Assembly (NCBI GenBank): GCA_035771175.1
Contig: CM069593.1
Span: 37,553,741-37,617,740, forward strand
Direction of reading: 5' to 3'
Source: Paratinospora sagittata
Taxonomy: Eukaryota; Streptophyta; Magnoliopsida; Ranunculales; Menispermaceae
DNA: 64,000 nt
Shown here: positions 11,621 to 23,962 of the stretch, piece by piece
Layout of the letters: each line of letters starts with the position of its first letter
How positions within the stretch are numbered: the stretch's first letter is position 1
Translations under genes and position numbers: made by a program
Notes under the pieces: model-generated
What the model saw: the letters and a program-made list of their open reading frames with translations, nothing else
The model's database searches: none
What the model was told of the DNA's origin: nothing

Positions 11621-11940
11621 TTACATCTCTTGTAATAAATTACTTCTTTTCTTTTTAATGTTTTCAAAGAAGGGGAGAAATAATCACTCTTGAAACATTA
11701 AAGTCAGGGGGAGGAATTAATTCACTCTCCAGTAGTCAATCACTTTCAGTGGGAGAATTAATCATTTATGCATGAAAATGGACAATTCTTTAAGTAAAGG
11801 GGAGAAATTCAACCTCATTGTAATCTCATAATCATTGCATGTCATTTTCATTCATATATTGTAGGTTCATGCATTCATATCAGTTTTATATGCTTCAAGG
11901 CCTATAGTAATATGTTTGAAATCATAAAAAAGGGGGAGAT

Positions 11941-13508
11941 TGTTAACTCAGTAACCCTTATGTCCCGAATGACAAAATATTTTGATGGTTACAAACCACA
12001 TTCCTATGCATATTACTACAAACAATGCACACATGATGATGCATGAAAGATTCACTCAAGAGCACGTGGTTGAAAAGCTTGTGATCAAGATGAAGATCAA
12101 GTCTATTCAGGAATTTACTTTATATTGTTTAGAATGATTTAAGGTTGTAGAATGTCAGTCATCACCTGATTCAACAAATCTCTCACTTCATGAATCATTT
12201 CACGTTTCTTGTATGTTTTAACTATTGGATTTCAAAGAAAATGATTTTTATAGATTTTACTGAAGGATTTTCAATTGATTTCTGAACCATTTGAACAATC
12301 TTCTAAATGTTTGATTTGATCCAAAAAGTTCAAGTATTGATTTGATTTGACCGTGTTTTGAAAAATCAAATTTCAAGAAAAGCTATTTTCAGTCTCTTTC
12401 AGGACGTTGATGGTCGATCAAGACGCTAATGTAGTGGCTAGTCACTTAATATCTAGCCAATACTGTAGGACGTTGATAGATCATCAGGGCGCTGATGGTT
12501 TCTAAGTTTGAATGTTTATCGTTCACGTCTGAACACTGATTGAGTATGAGCACCCTCATCGAATGAACCTGAAAACCAGCAGTTGCGCGTAGGGACACTA
12601 ATGGAGTATTAGCACCCTCACCAAAAGATCTGGGTTTCTGAATTTTAGACCCATCAAGATGCTATCAACCTGTGTTGTTTCTAAAACTTTCTATTCTTTT
12701 GATTACACAGATGCTTCAGATTTTATCTAACAGTCTGAACATACACATTTTGATGAAACAATTTGACCATTTGATTTAAAATTCAAATCGAGTGCCAAAA
12801 TACTTTTTGAGAATCAAAATCTGAGCATGTTTTATAAATACCTCTTTGAATCGTTGAAACTGAGACAAAATTTTGTTTCGTTTTAAGCAAGCTCTTTGAA
12901 AGTTAGTGAATCATTGTTTCACTGCAAAACTCTTGATAATCGTCTAAAACTACTTTGATTTATAACCACCTTCTGGATTAGTTGTTCTTCATTCTCATGT
13001 CTTTCAAAATTCGTTAAAGGAAAGATGAGCAATATCCCCTTCACTATTCAGCCAAGCTTTATTTTTCATTCATTGCTAAAATCAGTGACGGTCTTAGGTT
13101 CAATCATTTCTCTGTAAGTATTTCTTTGATTCATGGTAAAAGAATCAAATTGTTAAACTTGTATTCTCTATGAGTAAGTGATTGTTTGTCATTAAGACTG
13201 AGCAAGTGTTGCTCAAGGTGTGTGACGGTTGTTCTCAAGCCCGTGAAATTGAGAAAAGGTGTAATGGTTTAATCCTTTCCGGTAAGAGGATCTGATAGTG
13301 GAGTTTGGACAAAATCCTAATCAGGGAGATTAGGTAGCAAATGTGGGCAAGGGTCAAACCACTCTAAATTTGTGTGTACTTTGTTCATTTTTCCGTTAGT
13401 TACTGTTATTTATTGTTCTTGTTCAAATCAATAGACTGTTTATTCTGAAAGGTATAATCTGCTTAGTTGTCCAATTCACCCCGCTTCTTGGACACATCTG
13501 GGCCAACA
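11941..13508 (+). repeat. 3' LTR of copia element I (1.57 kb)
   Basis: It starts TGTTAACTCAGTAACCC right after the polypurine tract and ends GGGCCAACA. Inverted-repeat units with an AGGACG left arm and a GGGCGCT or GCACCCTC right arm lie at 12401-12426, 12467-12493, about 12525-12556 and 12591-12619, with a half unit near 12650. A TATA-like TTTATAAATA follows at 12831-12840. The same order, array then TATA, is seen in the LTR of copia N. Confidence 0.85.
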
Positions 13509-15147
13509 AGGTTACCATCAGTTGAGAATTAGGGAGGAGGATGTACCCAAGACAACTTTCAAGACTAGATATGGACATTATGAGTTTTTGGTGATGCCTT
13601 TTAGTGTGACCAACTGGCCATGTTTATGGATCTGATGCAAAAAGTATTTAAGCCATATCTAGATCAGTTCTTAATTATTTTTATTGATGATATCTTGCTA
13701 TATTCCAAAACTCATGAGGAGCATGAAGAGCACCTCAGGACAACCTTGCAAACTTTGAAAGAGCATGGGCTGTATGCTAAGTTTAGCAAGTGTGAGTTTT
13801 GGATATCAGAGGTGAAATTCCTTGGTCATGTGGTAAGCTCATAAGGGATTTCAGTTGACCCTACTAAGGTTGGGGCTATTATCAGTTGGCCGAGACCTAA
13901 CCCGGTGACAAAGATCTGGAGTTTTCTAGGATTGGCAGTTTATTATAAGAGATATGTGTAAAGCTTTTCAAAGTTGGTTGCACAATTGACCAAGCTGACC
14001 CAGAAAAATGTACCATTTGTGTGGACATATGAGTGTGAAATGTCTTTCTAGAGTTGGAAAGAAAGCTAACATCTGCACCAGTTAATCTTACAAGATCCTG
14101 GTCAAAAGTTAGTGATATATATAGATGTTTCTCATACAAGTGTGGGTTGTGTACTTATGCAAAATGATAGGGCCATTGCTTATGCATCGAAGTAGTTGAA
14201 GGTGCATGAGAAGAACTATCTAGTGTGTAACTTGGAACTGGCTGTAGTGGTGTTTACAATAAAAATAGGGAGGCATTATCTCTATGGGGAAAAATTCACA
14301 CTTTATTCAGATCATAAGAGTCTGAAGTACCTGTTTTAATAGAAAGATCTGAATATGAGGCAAAGGCGATGGTTAGAGCTTCTCAAGGATTATGACTTCA
14401 CATTGGAGTATCATCCTGGGAAAGCTATTGTGGTGGTTGATGCACTGAGCAGAAAGAAGATAGAGGTTGCCATTAAAGCTAATCAGATGTCACATGAGTA
14501 TAAGCTAAAAAAGTATGCTACTATGATGAGTATTCATCCTGTCTCTACAGATACAGTTGTATGTGCTTAGAACATAGCTCAACCAGTTAATATTCAGGAG
14601 GTGGTAAATAACAACAGCTAAATGTTGATTATATGATGTTTAAGACTTGGGTTGAGGATGATAGTCGTGAGGAATGGTCATTGGCTCTAGATGGTGCTTT
14701 ACAATTTAGTGAGAGATTATGAATTCCTACAGATCCACAACTTAGACGAGATGTACTTCAAGAGTCACATAGATCCAGATATGTTATTCATCCAGGTGCT
14801 ACCAAGATGTATCAGGGCATGAAACGAGCATATTGGTAGCTTGGCATCAAAATATATAGCAGAATATTTCAAGAAATGTTAGATATGTCAGCAAGTGAAA
14901 GCTGAACATCAGAAACCTGGAGGGCAAATGCAACCACTAATTATTCATGAGTAGAAGTAAGAGCATATCACCATGGATTTGTAGTTGGACTTCCGAGATC
15001 TCAGCGAGGACATGATGCCATCTAGGTTATTGTGGATATATTGACCAAATCTATGCATTTTCTTCCGATGAATAGTAGAAATTCAGTAAATAGACTAAGT
15101 CGGTTATATGTACGTGAGATTGTTCGATTACATGGAGTGTCAGTATC
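13509..15147 (+). pseudogene. RT, RNase H and integrase N-terminal part of gypsy element H
   Basis: RT motifs: [16 protein letters not shown] at the left edge, [10 protein letters not shown] at about 13680 (the catalytic xxDD box) and FLGHVVSS at about 13820. RNase H motifs: [18 protein letters not shown] near 14285 and RQRRWLELLKDYDFTLEYHP near 14360, followed by DALSRK. Integrase: a degraded zinc-binding region near 14750-14900 and the core start [12 protein letters not shown] near 15028. Several stops and frameshifts are present, for example near 13615, 13842, 14190 and 14570. At 15147 the frame runs into solo LTR Q and resumes at 16874. Confidence 0.85.
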
Positions 15148-16868
15148 TGATAGACAACCAAGGCGGGTGAATTGGGTGTTGACGGATTTTTCAGGATCTT
15201 TCTCAAATATTTAATATACGTGAACAAGTAATAGCGCAGGAATATGAAGAAAGCAATAAAGTAAACAACGCACAACGATTTATAATGGTTCAGCTTCCCA
15301 ATAAGCCTACCTTTACTACCTGGTCTCCCCGAGCAGGATGTCCTAAACTCTTCACTAAATTGATCCTGCTTCACAGGTGAGGATCAAACCGAATACAAAC
15401 ATTGTCTGTAGGAGAATCTTACCAACTAGCACACTTGCTAGATTTCAATGATACATCAATTTTTCAAAGGGAGATTTCTCAACAAGGGAACAAACTCCAA
15501 GAAAAAAAAAATTACAACCTCAAATGATCTCTTATAGGATTTCTCAACCACTATGAAATGAAAAACATGCAAAAGAAGAAATCGAAAAACCAAAATGATA
15601 TTACCTCAAAACAAACCAGAAATGAGATATGTGATAGAACTCAAGATGATGAACAAACTTTGTTAGAGAAGAAATACCAGAATCTCAGTGCATCACTATG
15701 TATGTTCAAATCTCCAATGGCTACTACCTTTGAAAGTTCAGTTGCAGAGCAAAATGAATTTCAAAATGATAATAAAAGTTCTTAGTTAGAAAATAAGAGT
15801 TAATGATTGTTTTTATAGCAAAACATGTTTCACAACCCTAAACCTATCATGAATGGCTAGGATTAGAAGTTTTAATTTTGCATTAGTGAAATCAATGGTC
15901 CACAATGGTTGTCCAAGTTTAAAACTAGAAAATGAGCAAAAATGAAAAATATTTGCTGGAGTGTGTTTCATAAAGCCCGAGAGAAAAACAATGCATTTTC
16001 ACAAACCAGCTAGAACTTTTTTCAAAAAGCTGAAACGCGTTCCACAAGACCTGAGACAAAAATACCATATTTTTCTCAACCCAGCTAGAACGCATTTCGA
16101 ATTCCTGGACCACGTTCCACAATGCCTGAGGCAAAAACACATAAATTTGGGTTTTGTACAGCTGGAACGCGTTTCACACAACTGGAACACGTTCCACAAG
16201 ACCCCAAGAGTTATGCACACTCTTGCCCTATGCCTGAAATGCTTTCTCCTTGTTGGAGTGCGTTTCAGCTTGTCATAGGCAAATGAGATGTATTTTTTCT
16301 ATTGGAGTGCGTTCCACAAAGGTCGAATGCATTCCACGGGTTCTTGGTAAACATATACATGTCCAGAATACCATTTAAGTTCCATGATCGATAAAATGAT
16401 GGAAACCGTTCAGATCACAATTAAATCATCATGTAGAATCAGAAAGTTAAAAGCTTTTGAAAAATCTTCATGATATAAAAATGAAATTCGATTCCGTGAA
16501 AAACTTGATAAAGACAAGTAGTTGATCAACACTGAAAGAAACCCACAACCTAGAAAGATCTAAAACAATTATAATGTTTTGAGACATTCTGTTCTTATGC
16601 TTTGATCTTCGATTGACTTTGGTTGATTTTTATCTTGACTCCAGTTGACTTTTGGTGTTTGCACGTTTGAGTTCCTTGGTATTTGTGCTTCAAGTCTTGC
16701 TTCTGAAACTTCAATCTTGATCTAAACTTGGTGAGTATACTGTCTATGTCTTTGATTTCAGGACTTATTATATGTTAAACTGAAACATACTCAACACACA
16801 AGTTAGATAACATAAAATATCGTTTGGAATCATCAAAAGTACAAAGGGTGAGGGTCATTAAGTCAACA
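15148..16868 (-). mobile_element. Solo copia LTR Q (1.72 kb) inside the integrase of H
   Basis: On the minus strand it starts TGTTGACTTAATGACC (16868) and ends at 15148. It closely resembles the 3' LTR of copia J (40630-42269). Flanks GTATC (15143-15147) and ATATC (16869-16873) are a target duplication with one change; removing LTR and one flank restores the H integrase reading across the site. A TATA-like CTATAAAAAC lies at about 15809-15820, with a palindrome-rich array 140 bases upstream of it (15957-16345). Confidence 0.85.
15957..16345 (-). repeat. Array of GAACGCGTTC-type palindromes in solo LTR Q
   Basis: Short palindromes or near-palindromes recur about every 20-50 bases: GAACGCATTTC, GAAACGCGTTCC, GGAACGCGTTTC, GGAACACGTTCC and GAGTGCGTTCC variants, usually preceded by AGCTG or CTG. 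The cleanest part is 16160-16202. The sequence between the motifs is largely unrelated. The cluster is upstream of the LTR TATA box in LTR orientation. The same class is seen in J, in solo LTR K and inside J. Confidence 0.8.
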
Positions 16869-17760
16869 ATATCGATAATATCAGATAGGGATCCGAGATT
16901 TACCTCGAGATTCTGGCAGGGGTTGCAGAGGTAGCTCGGCGCTCAATTGAATCTCAATACAACTTTTCATCCTCAATATATTGGTCAGACAGAAAGACTA
17001 ATTTAGATATTAGAGGATATGCTCAGATCTTGTATCTTAGAGTTTGGTGGGAGTTGGGAGGAGTACCTCCATCTGTGTGAGTTTGCTTATTATAATAGTT
17101 ATCAGTCTAGTATCTGTATGACTCCTTTTGAGGCGTTATATGGGAGGCCATGCAGATCCACAAATTGTTGGAATAAGGTAGGGGATACCGCTTTGAGGGG
17201 TCTCGTATTTGTTCAAGAACACATAGGGAAAATATAACAGATTAGACAGAACATGAAAGTAGCCCAAGATAGACAGAAGAGTTATGTGGATAACAAAAGG
17301 AAGACCCTAGAGTTCGATATGGGAGACCATGTGCTGTTAAAAGTCTCACCTCAGAAAGGGGAAACTAGATTTGGGGTGAAAGGAAAATTGGTTCCTAGAT
17401 TCATTGGACCTTTTGAGATCTTTGAGAGGATCGATCCTGTTGCTTACAGGTTAGCCTTAGCACCTCAGCTGGCAACAATATATAACATATTTCATGTTTC
17501 GATGCTGTGGAAGTATTATCTAGATCTTACCCATGTATTGGATTAGAAACATCTAGACTTGTGGCAAGGTGGAACCTATGATGAAATGTTAGTGGTGATT
17601 GTTGACAGGAAAGTGCAGAAACTTAGGAATAAAAAAATTCATATGGTCAAGGTCAAGTGGCATTTTCATGGTGAGGAACAATATACTTGGGAGCATAAAA
17701 ATTATATGAAGAAGCAATTTTAAGAATTTATGAAGTGGGGTATGCTTCCTAACTTTAGTT
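16869..17760 (+). pseudogene. Integrase C-terminal half and chromodomain of gypsy element H
   Basis: From the Q junction the frame continues with ISDRDPRF (second catalytic Asp), then the region around the catalytic Glu (TERLI), EFAYYNSYQSS and PFEALYGRPCR. The C-terminal part has [18 protein letters not shown] and [11 protein letters not shown], then the [11 protein letters not shown] segment. The last ~50 codons (17590-17725), with VDRKVQKLRNKKIHMVKVKW, are a chromodomain-like tail. Stops are near 17000, 17236 and 17545. Chromodomains bind modified histone tails and steer integration. Confidence 0.85.
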
Positions 17761-17804
17761 TTCGAGGACGATATTGTTTTTAAGTTGGGGAGACTGTAAC
17801 AACC

Positions 17805-18043
17805 CTCAATTTCATAAACTGGGACCCAAAAATATTTGATTAATGAATGTATGTTGTATGCCTTTGTGATGTAAATCATATGTGTTTAGTGTAGAATTGA
17901 TTGGGAGATCAATCAAAGGAAGAATTAAGTGGAGAATAGGTGAAAAACAGTAAATTGGGCTTAGGAGCTAGCTCCCAAGAGGGGAGGAGCGTGCTCCTCT
18001 ATGACAAAAAACAATTGGATTTCTGGGCAGGGAAGGAGTGCGC
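17805..18043 (+). repeat. 3' LTR of gypsy element H, first part
   Basis: The LTR begins TGTAACAACCCTCAATTTC at 17805, directly after the polypurine run AAGTTGGGGAGAC. It contains the 12-base palindrome GGAGCTAGCTCC at 17964-17975 and the inverted repeat GAGGAGC-GT-GCTCCTC at 17984-17999. At 18043/18044 it is interrupted by the minus-strand Athila element C. The sequence from 40292 has a similar motif (GAAGCACGCTCTTC) and is the likely continuation. Confidence 0.7.
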
Positions 18044-20531
18044 TGATGGGTGCAAACCTTAAGTGTATGGTTGCCAAGTTATAGTATAAAATCGATGAGA
18101 ATCGGGTATTGCCCTTAGGGATTGATTTACTACACTAAATATGTCGTTCCTAGCCCTAATTTTATCTAGAAAACCAAATTGTGATGATCGGTGGACTAAA
18201 ATGATAATTAAACTAAAACACTAATTAAAATAGCAATTTATTAGAATTGCTGGAGAAAAATCAATGTTAAAAAACATCTAGAGATTAGATTTCACCTAAT
18301 TATCAATTATGCAATTTTAGACATGATTGTTATCAAATCCTTATTCGTGTTTATAAGTCAAAATCCTCTAGTTTCTAACACCCTCTGTCGAGTGCCGCAT
18401 TAGAATCTATTACCAAAACACTAGTTTTGATCTATCGATAAAAACCAATATATTAGCAATGCATTAAGCCTTGTGATTTCCTACAACTTCATAAGACATC
18501 GCATATCTATCGATACTACGACCATCTTGTCACACCCCGCCCCTTTTACCCAGAGCGAGGTGCAACAGTTAGGGCGTCGAGTGCTTACTCCACTCGATCA
18601 GAGTCGCACATACAGAAGTATAGTAGCCCACATATATAGTTTGTTAATTATTACATTCCTTATAGCAAAAAGTTGACAAAAGGTAAGAAAGGTGAACCCC
18701 TACAAAAGTTCCAAAATAAAAAATGAGTAGTCAAAGAGAGGCATCTAGAAGCTTGGAACCATCGCCACCATCATCAGACCGGTCTAACAGGACCTGCGGA
18801 GAGTACATACACAAAAGTCCCTACATAGACCTAGTTTGGCCATAACCCCCGGAATAAATTCATTCGAACCTATCTTAATTTCCTGGAAAGATTAGCAACG
18901 GGGTGAGCTCAACAACTCAGTGAGATCAAGCACGCTAAAAAAATCTTACATGCATAACAAGGAATACAGAACAACAGTCATCAAATAACTATGTCACAAC
19001 AATGCAATCAAGCAATGATATGAATGAACTCTGGTCACACGACATCACAGGCCAGGTACCATCCACTCGCAACCTATGACCCAAGGCACCAGTAATATAA
19101 CCGAGAACTGAGAGGTCTCATGAGTTCCAGTGCTAACCAGTGATAGTGTCACTCTACCGGAGCCAGCGTAACGACATAGCACACAATAATACAACCAATG
19201 ACAGCGTCACTCTGTCTGGGCTAGTATAGCACCAAATAATATATCATCTTTAATAGATAGCCTCATGCACGAAGTATAGCATGGTAAAAAATATGATGCA
19301 TGATGCTATGTAATTCAAAATTAAATAGGTAAGAAATGCAAACCTAGCCTTCATTCCCCACCTTAACACACTTGTAGTGGTGTAGCGCTTTCTTCTAACT
19401 TCTTGAAGAGTGCAGGGATGCAGGATATCACAAAAAGTTCAAAGGAGGGCGAGGAGAGCTCGGAGGGTCGGCGGAGTGAACTAAAGGGGGCTGGCATCCC
19501 ATGGGGATGACTTTTTCCATGGGATCATTCCACTATGGGGGTATATATCTTTCTTTGAGGGGGGCTTTTACCATTTATCAAAATTACACGTGGAGGGTTT
19601 TCAAGCGGTTGCATTAGTTTCTACAATAAATAAAGTGGGGGTGTTACACATCCCATGTCATATTTCTCATGTTCAAACCTAGAGAACCCTCTATCGAGTG
19701 CCGCCCCCCAAGATTATGATCATTCGATCCGTGGCCAAGAGATCAAAAGCATTAAGCATGGAGAAGTATAAATAAACCAAGAATAAATCATTGATAATAA
19801 ATAAAAACTAATGTTATTGCATAATCTCTAATATAGGATCCATATCCTCTCTAGACTAACAAGTTAGTTCATAACTTGGAATAACAAAAACCAAAACATG
19901 TAAAGAAACAAGAAAATAAACATCAAAACCCAAACTAGTTGCTATTGAATTTGTAAGATCTTTCTTGTTTCCAAGTCATCTTCTTCACGTTCCTTTGCTC
20001 CTAGCAGTCGTTCTCTCTTGTCCAGTGTATTCTCCTCGAAAAACCCTAAATTTTGATATATATTTGCCCCAATGAAAACTTGCTAAAAATGCAGGTTGAG
20101 CACACCATTCAGTGTCGCGGTGCTCAGAACGCAATTCTCTTGTTTTTTCTGTTTCACCACCCTAAAGCGCCGCGACACTCAGAACATTACACTTTGGCCT
20201 GATTTTGTGGACTTAGCCAGTTTTCGCCTCTTTTCGACTTGGGTTCCTCATGCTTCTCCTTTGCAGTTTCTTGTTCATATTTTCATCATCCAAAAACAAT
20301 GACTAACACATCTAAATACCTACAAAACAAAGCAAATCAAATACATAACACATTTAAAATATGAAATGGATCAAATCATAAACTAATAAACCAAAATAAT
20401 GCATTAAAACCCAAATTATCCTAAACTAACATATGCATAAAAACTAACATAAACACATGAAACTAATGCATAAAATGTCCTAAAACACACCTAAAACATT
20501 CTCTAAAACCTATCTAAATATGCAACTATCA
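18044..20531 (-). repeat. 3' LTR of Athila element C, split by solo LTR D
   Basis: On the minus strand it starts TGATAGTTGCATATTTAGAT at 20531 and ends at about 18044. With the 1.1-kb insert D removed it is about 1.37 kb, close to the B LTRs (1.43-1.45 kb). GCGC-core motifs (GTCGCGGTGCTC, AGCGCCGCGACACTC) lie at about 20110-20185. The left end is diverged from B, so that boundary is approximate. Confidence 0.75.
18538..19648 (-). mobile_element. Solo LTR D (1.1 kb) inside the LTR of element C
   Basis: On the + strand it runs from TGTCACACCCCGCCCC to GGGGGTGTTACA; read on the minus strand it starts TGTAACACC and ends GTGTGACA, the usual orientation of such gypsy LTRs. Flanks CATCT (18533-18537) and CATCC (19649-19653) are a target duplication with one change. 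It has no primer site or coding sequence. The GTGAGCTCAACAACTCAGTGAG block resembles the R/U5 zone of gypsy LTRs, so a chromovirus origin is likely. Confidence 0.8.
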
Positions 20532-22260
20532 AATACCCCCAAACTTAGGACTTTGACCGTCCTGAGCAAAGGGAAAACAAAACTAAAACTCATAATTACC
20601 ATATCCCTTCTAAAATCACATTCTCACACAAATAAAGACTTACTCAATCATTGTAAACAAATGTAAGGCCTACAAGATTACACCAAAAAGAATATTCACT
20701 TCTAGAAAGAACTTCAAGAGTTTAGAGTTGTCTAGAATTTCAACCCCACTCTTACCAAGCTCCACCTTTGATTCTTTCACATATAAGTACATAGTTAATC
20801 TCATCAAACTAATTAGGCAAGTCATGATCAAATGCAAGCAAGTATTAAGTGTAAGATCTCAAAATATATTATTTAGATTGGAATTCCATAGGAAAGTCTT
20901 TCACGCCACTCCACTAATGTAGATCACACACCATTCAGAATCAAAAGGTCTTTCATAGGTTGTAATGCAAGGCTTAGGTTCAAAGGTAGGGAAAAATAGA
21001 AAATTTGTAGCTCCAAAAACACCCTAAACACTTTGATTGATTGCTAACATCCACTACATTACATTTGAAACCAAAACCCCAATTTCAGTGCATATATCCT
21101 CTGTAAAATTTAACTTTTCATTCACTCCCCATTCTTTTGTTTGCTTCTTATCATCATTAATTTTTATTTTTTTTCTTTCATGGAATGCTACACCCCCAAA
21201 CTTATTTCTTTTCAACACATAGATGTAACACCATTTTCTTCTCTTTTTTCATTTTCTTTTCTTTTTCAATATAACTCATAAGCAAACTTCACAATATTTT
21301 TTTTCTTCTTTATCACCTTTTTCTTCATTTTTTTTTCTTTCCCAATGTTCTTCCTTCCAAATAATAACACTCCAACATGATCAAAGTGTTTAAGGTACAT
21401 AGGTTGAAAAACAAGGAATTTAAATATGACAAGCTCAAAGTTCATGATGCATAGGTAACAAAGAAAAATATATTCAGCTCAAAATGAAAACTATAGATAC
21501 AATAAAAAGTAAGGTAGGCTATTTGGCTCAAACTTTTTCCAACATGGCCCAAATCATTTTCCTCATGTTGTGTTTTCTAGGATTTCGCCTCGAGTAGTGA
21601 TCAAACTTGTTCTAGAATCCCAAGAGATCTAAAATATGACTTTAGCAAGCAAAAGTCCATTCCCAACAATCTTAATCTAATGATCAAAACCATTCACAAT
21701 TGTTTAAGTCTCTCTAACAAAACTTAGCAAAAATGGATGAAGCACACATACATATAGGTACTCTCTACATTCCCCTATCGTTTCGTATCTTTGAAGTGTT
21801 CTCATGTCATTGGCCTTCCATAAGTAAGTCTAAAATTGTAAAAGAATGTAACTACCTAACCTAAACTGATGCACATTAAACAAACTAACCATGACAAAAA
21901 TTCAAAACTCTCCCCCCAAACTTAAAGCGAGCATTGTCCTCAATGCATGACATAAATAAAGAAAAACAGAGGCAAATACAAAAGAGGAGGGTATAGAAAA
22001 ACCCCCTTAACCCAAATGGGTGAAGTTTTCATATGATGCACTCCAATCGCCTCTCCTAGATGCTCCAAGAAGACCCCCAAACTTGCTTTAGAACCTTGAT
22101 AGGAAAAGAAATGAATATGTCAATGGCATGAAACTCAAATCTATACTACAATGACTAAAAACATAAAACATATAAAATAAGAAAACTCCAAAACCAATGG
22201 GTTGCCTCCCAACAAGCGCTTGGTTTAAAGTTCTCAGCCCGACTGTCAATCTCATTGCCA
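20532..22260 (-). other. 3' noncoding region of Athila element C
   Basis: No gene is seen. On the minus strand it carries the same marks as the matching regions of A and B: the post-pol hairpin segment at about 22197-22222 and four polypurine-like motifs near 22072-22083, 21911-21922, 21191-21203 and 20532-20546, the last next to the LTR. The spacings agree with A and B to within about 20 bases. Pyrimidine-rich runs (21210-21330) are low complexity. Confidence 0.7.
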
Positions 22261-22350
22261 TCATGGCTCCCCAAGAGTGAGGCGCTCATCCCACTGCATC
22301 TCTTGACCAAAGTAGTGCTTCAACCTTTGTTCATTAACTCGAAAGCATAC
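22261..22350 (-). pseudogene. C-terminal end of the integrase of element C
   Basis: The minus-strand frame reads FRVNEQRLKHYFG and ends at TGA (22263-22261). It continues directly from the fragment at 38100 once element B and one copy of its CATAC duplication are removed. It is separated from the rest of its gene by 15.7 kb of inserted DNA. Confidence 0.85.
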
Positions 22351-23783
22351 TAATAGTTGCATATTTAGATATGTTTTAGGAGTGTTTTATAGGTTTTTTT
22401 GGATGATTTATACATTAGTTTAGTGTGTTTATGTTAGTTTTGATTCATTTGTTAGTTTAGGAATAAATTGGTTTTTATGCATTATTTCGGTTTGTAAATT
22501 TATATGTTAGATTAATTTATGTTTCAAGTGTTTTAATTACTTGCTTTGCATTGTTTTGTAGGTATTTAGATGTGTGGAAGTGAGCATGAATGATGGACAT
22601 ATCATATGAGAAGCCTAGATGATGTTTTATGAAGAACCCAAGTCAAAAAGTGGAAGAAAATTGGTTAAGTCCACAAGAAGGAAGTCAAGCGGAGTAGAAA
22701 AATGGTTAAGTTCATAGATTGAGCGCAACTCAGTCCCTGGGTGGCGCGGCGCCACTCATGGCCCCAGGTTGGCAGTGAAAAGAGTCTTTGGGCGCCGCGG
22801 CACTACTTACGGCTACCAGAGGAAAATTAACGCAACGCCGCGGTTCCACTCGCGGCGCCATTCAGGAGAGATTTTCTAATTTTGACACGAGGAAAAGGGG
22901 ATATTAGATATCAAAAAAAGGTTTTTTTTTTCGGAGGAGAACACATTGAGAACAAGAAGAACGGCTAGAACGAGTGGGAGAAGAAGATTCACATTGAAGA
23001 TTACTCACCCATTCCCCTTTCGATTATAGTTTTGTTTTTCTCGTTCTAATTCATGTTTACTCCATTGTTTACCGCTTTTATTTGTTTAGTTATGAACTAA
23101 ACTTGTTTCTAGAGGATAGATGAATCCTAACTTTGATGCTATGTTCTAGTTAAAGTTTTAATTATTATTAATGGATTTGTGCTAGTTTATTTATATTTCT
23201 CCATTATGAATGCTTTCAATCTCTTGATCATGGATTGGATGATCTCAACTCTAGAGTGTGGCACTCGACAGAGGATACTTTGGATCGGAACAAGGAAAAT
23301 ATAGCCTAGGTTATCGTGAGATCGATAGGAGAACGAGACCCTTTGAAGTCATTACAAGAAATCATAGATCTTAATGAGTTTGTAGGAATTAGATCTTTAT
23401 CGATAGATCGAGATCAATTCCTATGAATATGCTCTAACGCGGCACTCGATACAGGGTGTTAGAAACATTAGGATTTCTGGCTTATAAACTAAGTAAATAC
23501 ATTAATGATAAATAATTGGAGAGAACATAGTTGATAGTTAGGTAAAATCGATTCTCTAGATTATTTCCCTATTGATAATCTATCGTTTTCGTTGCTTTGC
23601 TAGTTAATAATTAGTTGTTTTCATTATTGTTTAATTGCTCAATCACTCGAATTCGATTGTCTAGAAAAAATTAGGATTAAAAACGTGATAGCTAGTTTTC
23701 TAATTATCCCTGAGGACGATACTCGATTTGATCAGATTTTATTATAACTTGACTGTCGTGCACTTGCGATAATTTTACGAACA
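22351..23783 (+). repeat. 5' LTR of Athila element B
   Basis: It starts TAATAGTTGC (the usual TG has become TA) and ends ACGAACA, seven bases before the primer site. GC-rich motifs at about 22740-22860 (GGCGCGGCGCC, GGGCGCCGCGGC, CGCGGCGCC) stand out in an AT-rich LTR. It matches the 3' LTR throughout. Confidence 0.9.
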
Positions 23784-23789
23784 AGTTTT

Positions 23790-23807
23790 TGGCGCCGTTG
23801 TCGGTGA
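23790..23807 (+). other. Primer binding site of Athila element B
   Basis: TGGCGCCGTTGTCGGTGA lies a few bases after the 5' LTR. It is the Athila-type primer site (canonical TGGCGCCGTTGCCGGGGA, held to be complementary to tRNA-Asp) with a few changes. Confidence 0.85.
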
Positions 23808-23962
23808 TATTTCTTAGTTTGCACTAATATCGTGTTATTTAACTTTGATTTTAATTTAGAATTTTTATATATATTTTTTTATTCTCTGATTTTCTTTTTA
23901 GTTTCTTTTTTGAAGAATTTCAAGAGTTTATGCAAAGGGCATGAAGTTTTGAAGTACTACCG

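Larger units (their letters stand above)
9407..13508 (+). mobile_element. Ty1/copia element I, 5' half missing
   Basis: The order is integrase C-terminal half, RT, RNase H, a spacer with a polypurine tract (AAAAAAGGGGGAGAT just before 11941) and the 3' LTR (11941-13508). Gag, protease and the integrase N-terminus are absent; reversed copia N takes their place. The right end of the LTR lies inside the RT of gypsy element H, so I probably inserted into H, but the left partner of its target duplication is gone. Confidence 0.85.
13509..18043 (+). mobile_element. Chromodomain Ty3/gypsy element H (5' part missing)
   Basis: The order is RT, RNase H, integrase, chromodomain, polypurine tract and the start of the 3' LTR at 17805. 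The left end is cut by copia I inside RT, the integrase is interrupted by solo LTR Q, and the 3' LTR is interrupted by Athila element C; its remainder is probably 40292-40629. The C-terminal chromodomain marks it as a chromovirus, a lineage that targets chromatin marks on integration. All frames are broken. Confidence 0.8.
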